NCBI RefSeq assembly: GCF_000237925.1
Contig: NC_031496.1
Location: forward strand, 1,217,396 to 1,281,395
Reading direction: 5' to 3'
DNA: 64,000 bases
Source of the DNA: Schistosoma mansoni
Lineage: Eukaryota > Platyhelminthes > Trematoda > Strigeidida > Schistosomatidae
Shown here one piece after another: positions 20,572 through 31,071 of this stretch (its first letter is position 1; each line of letters begins with the position of its first letter). Below the pieces are notes generated by a model. That model worked only from the letters and a program-made list of their open reading frames with translations. It did no database searches and was not told where the DNA came from. The position numbers and the translations under genes were made by a program.

Positions 20572-23090
20572 CAACTGGGTATTATCCGTCCCTCTGATAG
20601 CCAATGGGCATCCCCTTTGCATATGGTCCCAAAGAAAAATGAAGTTGACTGGCGACCGTGCGGGGATTACAGAGCCCTCAACCGTCAAACCGTACCAGAT
20701 AGGTACCCAATACCGCATATCCAAGATTTCACAAACGGTTTACAGGGTATGAACATATTCACTAAAATTGACTTAGTCAGGGCATATCACAATATCCCAG
20801 TGGCGGATGAAGATATCCCCAAGACAGCTATTACAACACCCTTTGGCTTATTCGAGTTTATACGCATGCCATTCGGCCTGAGAAATGCGGCACAGACATT
20901 TCAAAGATTCATAGACAATCTACTTCGAGATATGCCATTTGCGCAGGGGTATATAGACGACTTGTTAATTGCCAGCCCCGATTTGCAATCACACGAACAG
21001 CATGTAAAAACAGTGTTAAAAAGACTGGATGAACATGGAATAAACATACATCAAAGTAAGTGTGTTTTCGGTGTTCAAACTTTAGAATTTCTCGGTCACA
21101 CAATAAGCCCAGAAGGGATTAAACCGATCAAAAAAGAAGTAGACACCATTAAACAATATCCCATACCTAGTTCTCTAACACAACTGAGAAGTTTTCTAGG
21201 TCTAATTAACTTTTATCGCAGATTCATACCAGGTTGTGCACAATTAATGCAACCTTTGACAGATTCACTTAAAGGAAAACCAAAAGAATTCAAACTGTCT
21301 TCTGACGCTGTCGAAGCTATTAAACAGCTTAAAGATAAACTAGCTCAAGCAACTACGTTGATGTATCCGAATTCTCTTTCCCCACTTGCTTTGATGGTGG
21401 ATGCTTCTGATAAAGCAGTAGGCGGTACCCTTAACCAACTGGTTAAAAACGCCTGGAAACCAATTGCTTTCTTCTCAAAAAGACTCGCTCCAGCAGAGCA
21501 AATAAACTGTACAAAGCATTATCAATGTGTGGAATCTACCTAACCATTAAACACTTCCGACACATGTTAGAAGGCAGGGAATTTATAGTCTTTACGGATC
21601 ACAAACCACTAACGAATGCACTAAAAGCAAGAGCTGATAAATACTCACCTCGAGAAGTCCGACACCTTGACTATATATCACAGTTCACAAGCGATATCCG
21701 ACATGTCAAAGGTCAGGACAATCAGGCGGCAGATGCTTTATCTAGGCTAGAAATAAACGTGCTACAGCAGTCTACAGTAAACTTCGAGACGTTGAGAAAT
21801 GAACAAGAGCAGGATCTAGAATTACAAAACCTGCTTAAAACAAACAATTCAAGTCTTAATTTAAAACAGTTCCCATCACCTGTCGATGGTATTCTAATCT
21901 ACTGTGACACGACCAAGGCAATGCCGCGACCTTTCGTTCCCAAAAGTATGCGAAAGTTGATATATAATAACTTTCATTCTTTGTCTCATCCTGGCGCAAA
22001 AGCTTCAACAAAACTAATCAATGCCAGATATATATGGCCGAATTTACAGAAGAATGTACACAAATGGGTTAGAGAGTGTTCAGCATGTCAACAATCAAAG
22101 ATAAATCGTCACACAAATTCACCCATAGGTGTTTTCTCGCAACCAGATGCACGTTTTGCCCATGTGCATATCGACTTGGTAGGTCCTTTACCACGTTCAA
22201 ACGGTTTTAATTATCTTTTTACATGCATAGATCGATTTACCAGATTCCCTATAGCCATCCCGATAGCGGACATCACAGCGGAAACAGTAGCCAAAGTTTT
22301 CATGCAGAACTGGGTAACCATTTTTGGTACACCTATAACAATAACGACGGATAGAGGAGCGCAATTCGAATCCGAACTATTTAATAACTTGGCTAAACTT
22401 CTAGGCTCCAATAGGATACGCTGCACTGCATATCATCCTCAGGCTAATGGGATGGTAGAACGTTTTCACCGTCAGCTAAAAACCGCTCTTATATCTCACT
22501 CAAACCCCAATCAGTGGACAGAATTCCTACCGTTAGTTATGTTGGGAATACGAACATCTGTCAAAACTGACGCACAGTGTTCAGCTGCGGAACTGGTTTT
22601 CGGAACAACTCTGAGACTACCAGGTGAATTTATTAACCCTAATACTAACAGTCAAAAACTTAATATAGAAAATTATGTAGATCAACTACGAGATCACATG
22701 TCTAAACTTAAGCCGATTAATACTCGTGAACAATCGCGCGCCGTATATATACCTAAAGACCTAAGCAATTGCACGCACGTATGGATAAGATGTGACAAAA
22801 TAAAAGCACCACTCAGCCCTCCATTTGAAGGTCCTTTCAAAGTCGTCTCAAGAAAATCTAAATATTTCATGATAGAAAAACATGGAAACATCGACACAGT
22901 AAGTATTGATAGGCTAAAGCCGGCTTATCTAGATCATGAACCACCATACGTGTTGTTAGATCGTTTAACTGACAAATCCATTGCGGAATCAAAATATAAA
23001 GATGATAAATCTTTACAAATGACTAAAACGGTTCGCTGGGCACATCCGATTAGTCAGTCAAGGATGTTGACAGTTTCGACTGCAGGATAA
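20566..23090 (+). mobile_element. Ty3/gypsy LTR retrotransposon fossil, pol region
   Basis: Old virus-like element of the Ty3/gypsy family. Parts in order: reverse transcriptase (~20570-21150, with a YIDD active-site block), RNase H (~21380-21760) and integrase (~21940-22700, with a zinc-binding head and a TTDRGAQFES core). No gag or protease was recognised. It is incomplete and broken, with at least two breaks. The high similarity still visible suggests a moderate age. It lies inside a CACTA-derived region and is flanked by 57-bp direct repeats (20515-20571 and 24636-24692). Confidence 0.85.
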
Positions 23091-24635
23091 ATCTAACCAC
23101 GTAGCTAATCAGACCCTGCATCTACTTAAAAATATTTTGTTTTCTTCATTCCGCCTCACATACAACTCCCCAGAACTTTTACCTTTGATATATAAGTGTT
23201 ATGTTAAATATTTTTTTTAAATACTGGACACATAAGCTAGGTATTCCGAAACGATGGCTGAGGATTTTATTCAAACTCGTACAACTTACACTGGCAAATA
23301 CAACGAATTCAAAAAGCAACCCAGGCGAGTTTTATAATTTCTTTTTCTGGTTAATTAACTATACTGGCTATACATATATACCATATGAACTAATTCTAAA
23401 AGTTTTCGGTCGAAGATATGTTTAGTAGCTTGATACAATTACTATGGTCAAGTACTTATTAAAGTTCTCATCATTTTTTTTTAAATTTCTGACATTGAAG
23501 AACCAATAACCGCGAAGATATGGTACAGTACGTTACTGTAAGGATACTATCTTAGCCGCGTTGATTCCACATACCTAATTTTAAACACAACGTATAAAAG
23601 AACTGTTAAGTAATCATAACATTGAACTGACGATATGACTATCGTAGCTATGTTAACGTTAAACCAATTATTATTAGTGGCCCATACAAAACCCTGGAAC
23701 TTAACACTAGCGTTATAAAAAAGACATGTTATGTCAATAGCTTATATATATACTTTTTTTCTCGGTTTAATAATAACGTAAAAGGAGTATTTGACACAAC
23801 TGTACTTGATCCGCATACTCAACACAATTTTTTTGCTTCTTAACCGTATATTCGTTTCCGTTTTGTGGATTACTCTGATGCACCCCTGGTTACGCACCTA
23901 GTTGTAAAAAGCGGTCATCACTGGTTCAAGGTCATGCACTTGATCGATTTTGTTAAAGAGCCCAACTTCTAGCAAGTTCACCCTTTTACATATACGCATT
24001 ACAAAAGAGTTTTTTTTTGCTGTTTTCATGGTTATTCGTGCACAAGATATCTACACTATGTTTATTTCCTTCCAGAATACCAATCCGTTCTGGAGGCCAA
24101 GCACTTACATGAACGGAACAATTATCAATTGCATTTATGTATTTCCATTTTGTATCTTATTATTTTAGGCAGGCAGTGGAGCAGTTCTTCAGGTTTGCTT
24201 GATTTTCACCATTACCTTTGAAGTAGACTCTTCTTTACTTTTTACTTGAGGGCGACTCAAGAGGCAGGTGAGTAAACACCTGATAGCCGGTCTGAGCATG
24301 GAAAAATCGTACCTCACCAACATGGTGTTGGGTAGCCCGCTCGCGGCACTTCCTCAGATATTCTTATTCCACATTCTCACACTTTCTCTTGAAAGCACGC
24401 AGCAAACCGTCAGCGATAGTTGTAGAAAAGATCACATGCTACAAAGATGACAAGCTGGTAAATGAAGAGACATCCATGGACTATCATTGAAAGCGTTAGT
24501 CGTAACTGATTGTAAGTCAAATAGTGAGCGAGTTGATAATTTCGCCTTGGGATGAGAAATAGAACGAAGGTGTTATCGATAGATAGGTTAATCGAACCGA
24601 CGTTCCTACGGAAGTCGATTCTAGGGGGAAGCTAA
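23091..24635 (+). other. region between gypsy pol and right 57-bp repeat
   Basis: No gene is seen. It probably includes the 3' non-coding part of the gypsy fossil, because a purine-rich tract (AGGGGGAAG) sits just before the right 57-bp repeat, as a polypurine tract would before an LTR. Confidence 0.4.
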
Positions 24636-24692
24636 TGTAACAGCTCAGGTTGGTTGGTTAAGAGTTGACCCCAAACAACCAGGCATATGCTA
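24636..24692 (+). repeat. 57-bp direct repeat, right copy
   Basis: Identical to 20515-20571. It begins TGTAAC directly after a purine-rich tract and runs into the CACTA transposase remains. Confidence 0.7.
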
Positions 24693-26457
24693 AAACAGTA
24701 TTGTTCAAGTATTCATTCACTTCCTTACCTTTTGTAAGCGTTATATTCCCTACTATCTTATATGGAATGTTGAGAGCCTTTGTTTGTCTGAACAGATAAT
24801 CCCACGCTCCACTGTGACTGAGCGAAGATCGAAATAAAGACCTATTCACTACTTCTCTGGTTTCTTCTATCAATAGCACGAGGGTTACCTATAGGCACGA
24901 AAAGTCCACTCTCTTGAATATCAGTTATTAATCCCGGCTTTCCGTTTGCTACTACAACATTATCAGGCTTAAATGAATTTATTTGGCTATTCCTGAACAT
25001 TATTACTTGCTTACGTGAGTCAGACTTACCTATCACTGGGTTATCATTAGTCGAAATGTCAACCTGGAGCTTATCGCAGAAAGACATTTGTTCCGCATAA
25101 CGCTGAGCTGCTTGCTTAGCCACGGAATATCCACTGTGTACGGATTTCTTAATTTGTCTCATATAAGACTCGAATGGAAATACTGAGTAGCTATCTAACG
25201 GTCCATGTGCAAGAACATCGTCAGGAAGATGCTGTAGGGAATGCACATAATAAACTAAATTCTCACATCCGTAACACCATATTCTCTTAGAAAATTCCTT
25301 AAATCCATCCTGACAGATTCTATAACCCTATTATAAAACTTAGGATGTGCAAGCAAGTAAATAGACAAAGCAAGACGTTTAAAATTTAGATACAAAGGTT
25401 CAGGCAGAATCTTTTGAAGAATAACCGGGCCTAAGTATAGAAGAAACAACCTACACTCCGACGCCTTCCATACGGATACGTAGTCTAGTGTTCGACATTT
25501 ACGCTGAAAGTCAGAGGGAGTACTTTCTATGCACCGAGATATCAACTTATTTATAGTCCTAATTACACATGAGTTCACGTTCTTTAGCCACTTGTGTCCT
25601 AATTCTATCCAGAGAGTCACAAGTTTCTTTGTGACACTTAAGTAAATCATGTGCATGGGATCTAAGGGGAAAGTTGATATCGTGTCTATTGGCAGACTTT
25701 CGAATAAAGAATGTCCTTGATGGTGAACAGATTGTGTCTGATTCCTGAAACTGTCGTCAGTTCTTAACGTATATTCACCGTTCGGGAAAGTCATCTTTCC
25801 ATCAAGTCGTCTACCATCTACAACACACCGGTCGCAACCTGCCTTTCCGTTGTGATTAACAGTGTACCTAACATCAGAACGAGCCGGTGCATCACATATT
25901 ACTGCAGTTAACTTAATAGTTATGTATTTATTGAACCCAACACTAAGTAGACCCGTTTCAGTCATTTCTTTTATTCCAGAAATAGTATCGACAGAAATTT
26001 CGTTGAATTGTGCCGGCTTAGTATTCCCTCCGTAGATCCCTATCATGAAGACATCACTAAGTCTAGGGGCAACGATCCTTCCTAATACAGGCCACAAATG
26101 TTGACTGGAGCTCCTTGACATAGAAAGCCCATCTATATTAAAATACAATTGTAGAGTGTCAAAATCACAAGTACACAACCAACGTTCAACATATCTTAGC
26201 AGGTTGGTCTTCAATCCAAGATGGTAGTAAACCCCACTGCTGATGGACTTCGGTTGTACACTTGTGCACGTCCTCAAGAGACTTCTAATGCTCGTCGGCA
26301 AGTCTGGTATGAGAAGGCGAAATTCATTCAGAACTCTGTCTGCATCTCGGATACTCAGAGAGGTGGATGCCATTAAATGCATTAATATCCTGTTGATCTT
26401 CTTTTTACGATTCAAGGGCTTGTGACAGGGCAAATCGACGGTTTTGAGCCATGTCAC
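24693..26457 (-). pseudogene. CACTA (EnSpm) transposase, truncated
   Basis: Two main minus-strand frames, 26457-25255 (400 aa) and 25246-24842 (134 aa), plus a C-terminal piece to about 24693. Landmarks: LYFNIDGLSMSRSSSQHLWP, FMIGIYGGNTKPAQFNE, CDRCVVDGRR (zinc-binding pair), FPLDPMHMIYLSVTKKLVTL and FPFESYMRQIKKSVHSG, the order seen in animal CACTA transposases (S. mansoni SmTRC1 is one). The N-terminus is lost where the sequence switches to LINE DNA at 26440, the outer edge of an inverted-repeat arm. Frame changes make it non-functional as it stands. Confidence 0.82.
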
Positions 26458-27192
26458 CCAAGGTCTTCAATCATCGTTTACGATAATCATACGGACTCCA
26501 ACCAAGTAGTCTACACATACCTACATGGCTCAATCCAATAGTCAGCATCTTCAAGGACTGGTGCCATATTTTGTTTTGGCCACCTTGAGCTTTCTTATAG
26601 CCTACTACTGCGTCAGAAATCATTGTGCATCCTGATAGGTGGTGGATAAGCACACGCAGTACATGTCCCAAGCACTTCAGCCGACAAAGGTCAACCGATT
26701 TATCAATTTAACTGCCGTCTTTACACAGTATTCTGAGTCTCACTTCAGAATTTTTAACTAGATGGTCCAAAAATAAACGACCAATGATTCGAAGATACAT
26801 AATATTACTAATGGCTTTATTTAATATACATGACCGATGGATGTACACTACTTTTCAATGTCACGTTTCACATCCATAAAATGAGACGGAACTACTGCGC
26901 AGTAAATTCGTCGTTTGGTTGAAAGACGGATATCCCACTTACTCCACAAGTCACGTAACTCGGCAAAAGCTAACCAAGACTTCCAAGTGCACGCCGAAAT
27001 CTCGTCAGATACCACCATATAAGAACTAATGAGACTCCCATGATAAGTGAAACGATCGATACATCCAACTAATTGACTCCCTATCACTGATTTAAATGCC
27101 AGTGTAAATCAATCCCGAGGCAAGATTTTGCATTTGGGAGTAGAGAAGCGCATCCTAAACATCCTTGCTTTATTTGATGTGGTCAAAAGACT
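26440..27192 (-). repeat. left arm of 753-bp inverted repeat
   Basis: Reverse complement of 32602-33354. Every stretch compared by eye (several hundred bases) was identical. The arm is an internal slice of a family L LINE. Its outer edge joins CACTA transposase, and its inner edge continues as LINE to about 27235. Confidence 0.93.
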
Positions 27193-27235
27193 CTGAGTTG
27201 TGTCAGTGTCTTCGCCAAACAGAACTATGGTTTGG
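26440..27235 (-). mobile_element. family L LINE piece, lacking its 3' end
   Basis: Minus-strand frames read VLFGEDTDTTQSLLT, YHGSLISSYMVVSDEISA, LWSKWDIRLSTKRRIYCAVV and LSHVGMCRLLGWSPYDYRKR, i.e. the RT C-terminus of family L. The 3' portion is absent here but present at 33355-33590. Confidence 0.8.
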
Positions 27236-27566
27236 TGTTTAAACTTCATGAACTTGAACTCTCCCGTTTATATTCGTCAAATGTATACTGGTCATTTTAT
27301 GTTCAATAACATACAATGATTTGTCTCTACACAAAATATAGTTTTATATGAACTCATTAAACAGGGAATACCTAAAAAGGGAATGGATCGCATCTTAAAA
27401 TTTTTATTTGCAACCAGCCTGAAGGTTCAGAAGTGACTTTTAAATAAACTGATTTTCGTATCACATGGGAGTAGTCTTTCTAACAAGATTAGTGGCTAAC
27501 AAAAGCTAAATAAATGACTTTGTCCACCAAAACATCTTAGAATTAGAAAGAATACAAAATACATAC

Positions 27567-27740
27567 CCATCTTTTCCATTCATAAACGCACACGGTATCT
27601 GCACTCGTCTGGAAGTATCATCCTGAATCATGCTAAATGTGTGGATAGCCTTGCGGTTAAAATCATAAACAATCACAGCAACTGCACCGGCAACGTGAGC
27701 ATTAATAGCTTTCGTGACGAAACTGCAACCTCTGTTTACA
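27567..27740 (-). CDS. PRADC1: PRADC1 exon 3 (PA domain core)
   Basis: Acceptor TCATTTCAG; VNRGCSF and the IPCAFMNGKDG loop are PA-domain hallmarks. Donor GTATGT follows at 27566, with two bases (GG) of a glycine codon left open. Confidence 0.93.
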
Positions 27741-28102
27741 CTGAAATGATACTGATAATTACCTACCCACGAATTATGAGAGCAATATTTCGATTAACTT
27801 CATATGCATTATTTATCAGCTCACATGCGTGAGGAGGTTCTGTTAGCACTAATGAGGTAGATGTAAATGTTGTATTCTTAAATAAGTGGAAGTCAACAAG
27901 AAGGATATTTACGTACAAAATGAGGTCCTATTTGACCAGGACTTAAGCGATATGTAAACGGCAGTGTTGATGGATTTATCACCCGAAGATGTAAATAATC
28001 ACTTTCTCCTAAAACATATTCAATAAAGTTAAAACTAATGAACTTAGTCAAACCATTCGATATATTTATGAGGAGAAAAACCAACTCAAGCAACAGTAAC
28101 AT
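27567..28102 (-). CDS. PRADC1: PRADC1 exons 1-3, separated from exon 4 by an inversion
   Basis: Protease-associated-domain-containing protein 1, a small secretory-pathway glycoprotein. Exon 1 28102-27917 (62 codons: signal peptide MLLLLELVFLLINISNG, then SDYLHLRVINPSTLPFTYRL), exon 2 27876-27767 (LVLTEPPHACELINNAYEV, IALIIRG) and exon 3 27740-27567 (NRGCSFVTKAINAHVAGAVA, IQDDTSRRVQIPCAFMNGKDG split by the intron). Introns are 40 and 26 nt between GT and AG signals. Exon 3 ends in phase 2 at donor GTATGT (27566). The matching last exon is on the other strand at 35161-35281. Joined, the protein is 196 aa against 188 in human. No other copy of the last exon was seen on this strand. Confidence 0.93.
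27767..27876 (-). CDS. PRADC1: PRADC1 exon 2
   Basis: Acceptor TATTTAAG, then NTTFTSTSLVLTEPPHACEL; donor CGTGG/GTAGGT, phase 2. Matches human IHLVPAEPPEACGELSNG. Confidence 0.9.
27917..28102 (-). CDS. PRADC1: PRADC1 exon 1 (signal peptide)
   Basis: ATG at 28102-28100 opens a hydrophobic signal peptide. The exon ends PGQIGPHF before donor GTACGT. The CR1 LINE 3' end lies only about 90 bp upstream, in the same orientation. Confidence 0.9.
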
Positions 28103-28237
28103 GCATGAATCCAGACTAAATGACCCGCTTCAGCAATCCAAGGCAGTGTGAGTAACCTCTAGGTCAATTCTTGTGTTTGCAAATGTCTTTTGATCTTCAG
28201 TATTCAGCAATAAGGATAGTAGGTTGATGAACCTGTG

Positions 28238-29980
28238 TTAATCCTGACAGATTTCCTTCCAGTGAAGGTCCAGCTTCTTTTTGAAAATGTTCACTGATGG
28301 TGCTGATACCACTTGTTCTGGTAAAGCGTTCCAGTCATTGACCACTCGATGAGAAAAACGGGACCCCACCTTTAGTTTATTAGATCGCGGTTTCAGAACC
28401 TTCTTGCTGTGACCTCGGAGATTATTAGTGCTGGAGGGAGCAAAAAGATAAGACATATTAACACCCAGATCATAATTAAAGATACGAAATGCCAGTATAA
28501 GGTCACCTCGCGTCCTACGATAAGATAAGGGGAAAAGGTTTAGACGTTTTAAACGCTCATAGTAAGGGAGTTTAGAAAGACCCTTTACTAATTTTGTTCC
28601 TACACGCTGGACACGCTCAAGCGATTTAGTATCCTTTATCAGACAAGGGCTAGCTGCTTGGATACAGTATTCTAAGTGTGGCCTTACATAGGTGGGATAT
28701 AAAATTCGAAACATATCCTCGTCGAAGCATTTAAATGCTCTGCGAAGCGACCATAGCGCGCGATAGCCTTTGGAAGCAACCGCATTACAGTGTGTAGTAG
28801 TTTTTAAGTTGTGACTTATAATTACTCCTAAGTCTTTGTGCTCTTGAACGCGTGGCAGAGATGTACCATTAATGGTATAGTGGTAACTAATATCGTGCCC
28901 GATGTACATGAACACGCTTTTCCTGGAATTAACTTCCAGGCCCCAATCATGAGCCCACCTAACTAATTCGTCTAAATCTGCTTGCAGATAACAACGATCA
29001 GTCTCATTTCTTATTGTTCTCCAGATTTTAGCATCATCCGCAAACAATAACGTCGATGACTTAAGTAATAAAGGTAGTTCATTAATATACAGAAGGAAAA
29101 GTAAAGGGCCTAAGATGGTGCCTTGGGGTACACCACTTTTGACCGGTTTCCATTCGGATAGCGTTCCATTGACCCTTACTCTCTGTCTGCGGTCACATAA
29201 GAAGCTTCCTATCCATTCCTGTATAGCACCTGTTATACCAAAGCTCGAGAGCTTTTGCATAAGACCCAAGTGTGAAACCTTATCAAACGCTTTGCCAAAA
29301 TCTATGAATATCAGGTCGACAGACAGGCCGTTGTCTAGAGCAGCTGTCCAATCCTCTCTCGCAATGAGTAAGTTAGTCAAGTATGAATGCTTGTTACGAA
29401 ACCCATGTTGCTCGGGAGTTAACAGATTGTACGAATCTATGTGACTCAGTAGCTTAGCCTGAATTAATTTTTCAAGCAACTTAACTACTATACTGGTCAG
29501 GCTAACAGGCCGGTAGTTAGATACGATCCGTCTCTGACCATCCTTAAATATAGGACTAACTATGGCGTCTTTCCAGTCTCTAGGTAGTTGAGCCTGTGAA
29601 AGGGACATGTTGAAGAGCATCGTGAGCGGTCTTGAGATAATGTCCGCAAGCGATGACAGCAAACGTGGGTGTAACCCATCGAGGCCCGGTATCTTACAAG
29701 GTTTTAGGTTGGTTATCAAAGGAAGAACAATATCCTCTGTCACGTGTAAAGGTCCTATGGCTGGTACCTCATTGTCAACGGGACAAGTAGTTGTAACACT
29801 ACACGTAGAGTAGACTTCACTGAAATAGTTAGCAAATGTCTCCGCTTTCGCTAGATCAGATTCAGCCAATAAAGCTGAATTTTCGCTTAACAGTAATGAG
29901 GGAATACCATCACTACGTTTCGTCCGCCTTTTAACGTACGAAAACAGTCGCTTCGGACAGGTACGGCTATCGTATGCCAA
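28238..29980 (-). CDS. CR1 ORF2, reverse transcriptase part
   Basis: Open for 580 codons. RT motifs in order: KPCKIPGLDGLHPRLL, NYRPVSLTSIVVKLLEK, FIDFGKAFDKVSH, SGVPQGTILGPLLFLLYIN, LFADDAKIW, and the thumb/C-terminal region. FADD replaces YADD, which many LINEs tolerate. Frame and motifs look intact. Confidence 0.9.
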   Translation of the reverse strand: MAYDSRTCPKRLFSYVKRRTKRSDGIPSLLLSENSALLAESDLAKAETFANYFSEVYSTCSVTTTCPVDNEVPAIGPLHVTEDIVLPLITNLKPCKIPGLDGLHPRLLSSLADIISRPLTMLFNMSLSQAQLPRDWKDAIVSPIFKDGQRRIVSNYRPVSLTSIVVKLLEKLIQAKLLSHIDSYNLLTPEQHGFRNKHSYLTNLLIAREDWTAALDNGLSVDLIFIDFGKAFDKVSHLGLMQKLSSFGITGAIQEWIGSFLCDRRQRVRVNGTLSEWKPVKSGVPQGTILGPLLFLLYINELPLLLKSSTLLFADDAKIWRTIRNETDRCYLQADLDELVRWAHDWGLEVNSRKSVFMYIGHDISYHYTINGTSLPRVQEHKDLGVIISHNLKTTTHCNAVASKGYRALWSLRRAFKCFDEDMFRILYPTYVRPHLEYCIQAASPCLIKDTKSLERVQRVGTKLVKGLSKLPYYERLKRLNLFPLSYRRTRGDLILAFRIFNYDLGVNMSYLFAPSSTNNLRGHSKKVLKPRSNKLKVGSRFSHRVVNDWNALPEQVVSAPSVNIFKKKLDLHWKEICQD

Positions 29981-30009
29981 CTGTCGCTCGTAAGCCGTGC
30001 GGGATTTAG

Positions 30010-31071
30010 CTATGGTCTTTTTACATATATTCCGAATTTTTTATATTCGCACTTAAATGATGCCTGACCTGTTGACAAGAATAAGTCCCAGAAGTGTTTC
30101 CTACGCTTCAACAGCTTCCGGGTTTTCTTATTAATCCATGGAGGGCAATATGATAGCTTACGTGCTGACCATGGGATAAACGGTTGAGTTACGGATTCGA
30201 ACGTAGACTTAAACCTATTCCATGCATCATCAATCGATCCATCAGCATCGACCGACCAGTCAATCGAGATAGCATAGTCCCTGATTGCCGGAATATTAGC
30301 TCTCCAGATATTAGGACGGGGTGGAGCTGATGCAAATTCTATACCACGTATCCGGAACTTAAAGGAAAGTACGACATGGTCACTATTCACCAGTGGGGGA
30401 AGGTGTTGAATGTCGACGATATCTTCACAGTGGTGTGTGAGGACAAGGTCTATTAATGACGGATTATGTTCCAAGTCTATGTGCGTCGGCTTAACGATAC
30501 ACTGTACAAGTGCACATTGAATAATTGATGACAGAAGGACGCTATCGAAGCCCCCACCTGGAGCTGTGAGCTCTATCCAGTTTATATGGAGTGCATTGAA
30601 GTCTCCAACGATGAGACAACATTCTGCTTTACTCCAAGAACAGACGTGTCTTAGGATAAAGTCGTCAGCGAGACAACACGGACTACGATATATTCCTCCT
30701 ATCGTCACTAACCCGTTTCTAGACCTAATTGTACGACATACTACCTCACACGTACCACTTACATGCGCCTCTGATATGATCGAGTTTATGCGGAAGTGGT
30801 CCCTAACATATAATATTATGCCTCCTCCCTTGCGACTTCTAACTCTATCACTTCTGATACAGATGTAGCCTGAAATGACTGGAGAACAGTCTATATCTAC
30901 AGTTAGCCAAATTTCGGTGATAACAACTATGTCCGGATTTAATTCGTCTACCATCAAACTTAGCTCGGACATCTTATTCTGAAGACTACGAGCATTCGTG
31001 TAACACACATTTAAGGTGTTTTTGGAGACATACGTTCTGCCCACACAGGTCTCGGAAGCATTGGCTTCCAA
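30010..31071 (-). CDS. CR1 ORF2, apurinic-like endonuclease part
   Basis: Exonuclease-endonuclease-phosphatase fold: NARSLQNKMSEL, DIVVITEIWL, GGGIILYVRD, GGIYRSPC and VGDFNALHINW. The usual SDH motif appears as VNSDHVVLSFKF. It should nick target DNA. The frame closes after a frame change; the RT frame begins just downstream. Confidence 0.85.
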   Translation of the reverse strand: MEANASETCVGRTYVSKNTLNVCYTNARSLQNKMSELSLMVDELNPDIVVITEIWLTVDIDCSPVISGYICIRSDRVRSRKGGGIILYVRDHFRINSIISEAHVSGTCEVVCRTIRSRNGLVTIGGIYRSPCCLADDFILRHVCSWSKAECCLIVGDFNALHINWIELTAPGGGFDSVLLSSIIQCALVQCIVKPTHIDLEHNPSLIDLVLTHHCEDIVDIQHLPPLVNSDHVVLSFKFRIRGIEFASAPPRPNIWRANIPAIRDYAISIDWSVDADGSIDDAWNRFKSTFESVTQPFIPWSARKLSYCPPWINKKTRKLLKRRKHFWDLFLSTGQASFKCEYKKFGIYVKRP

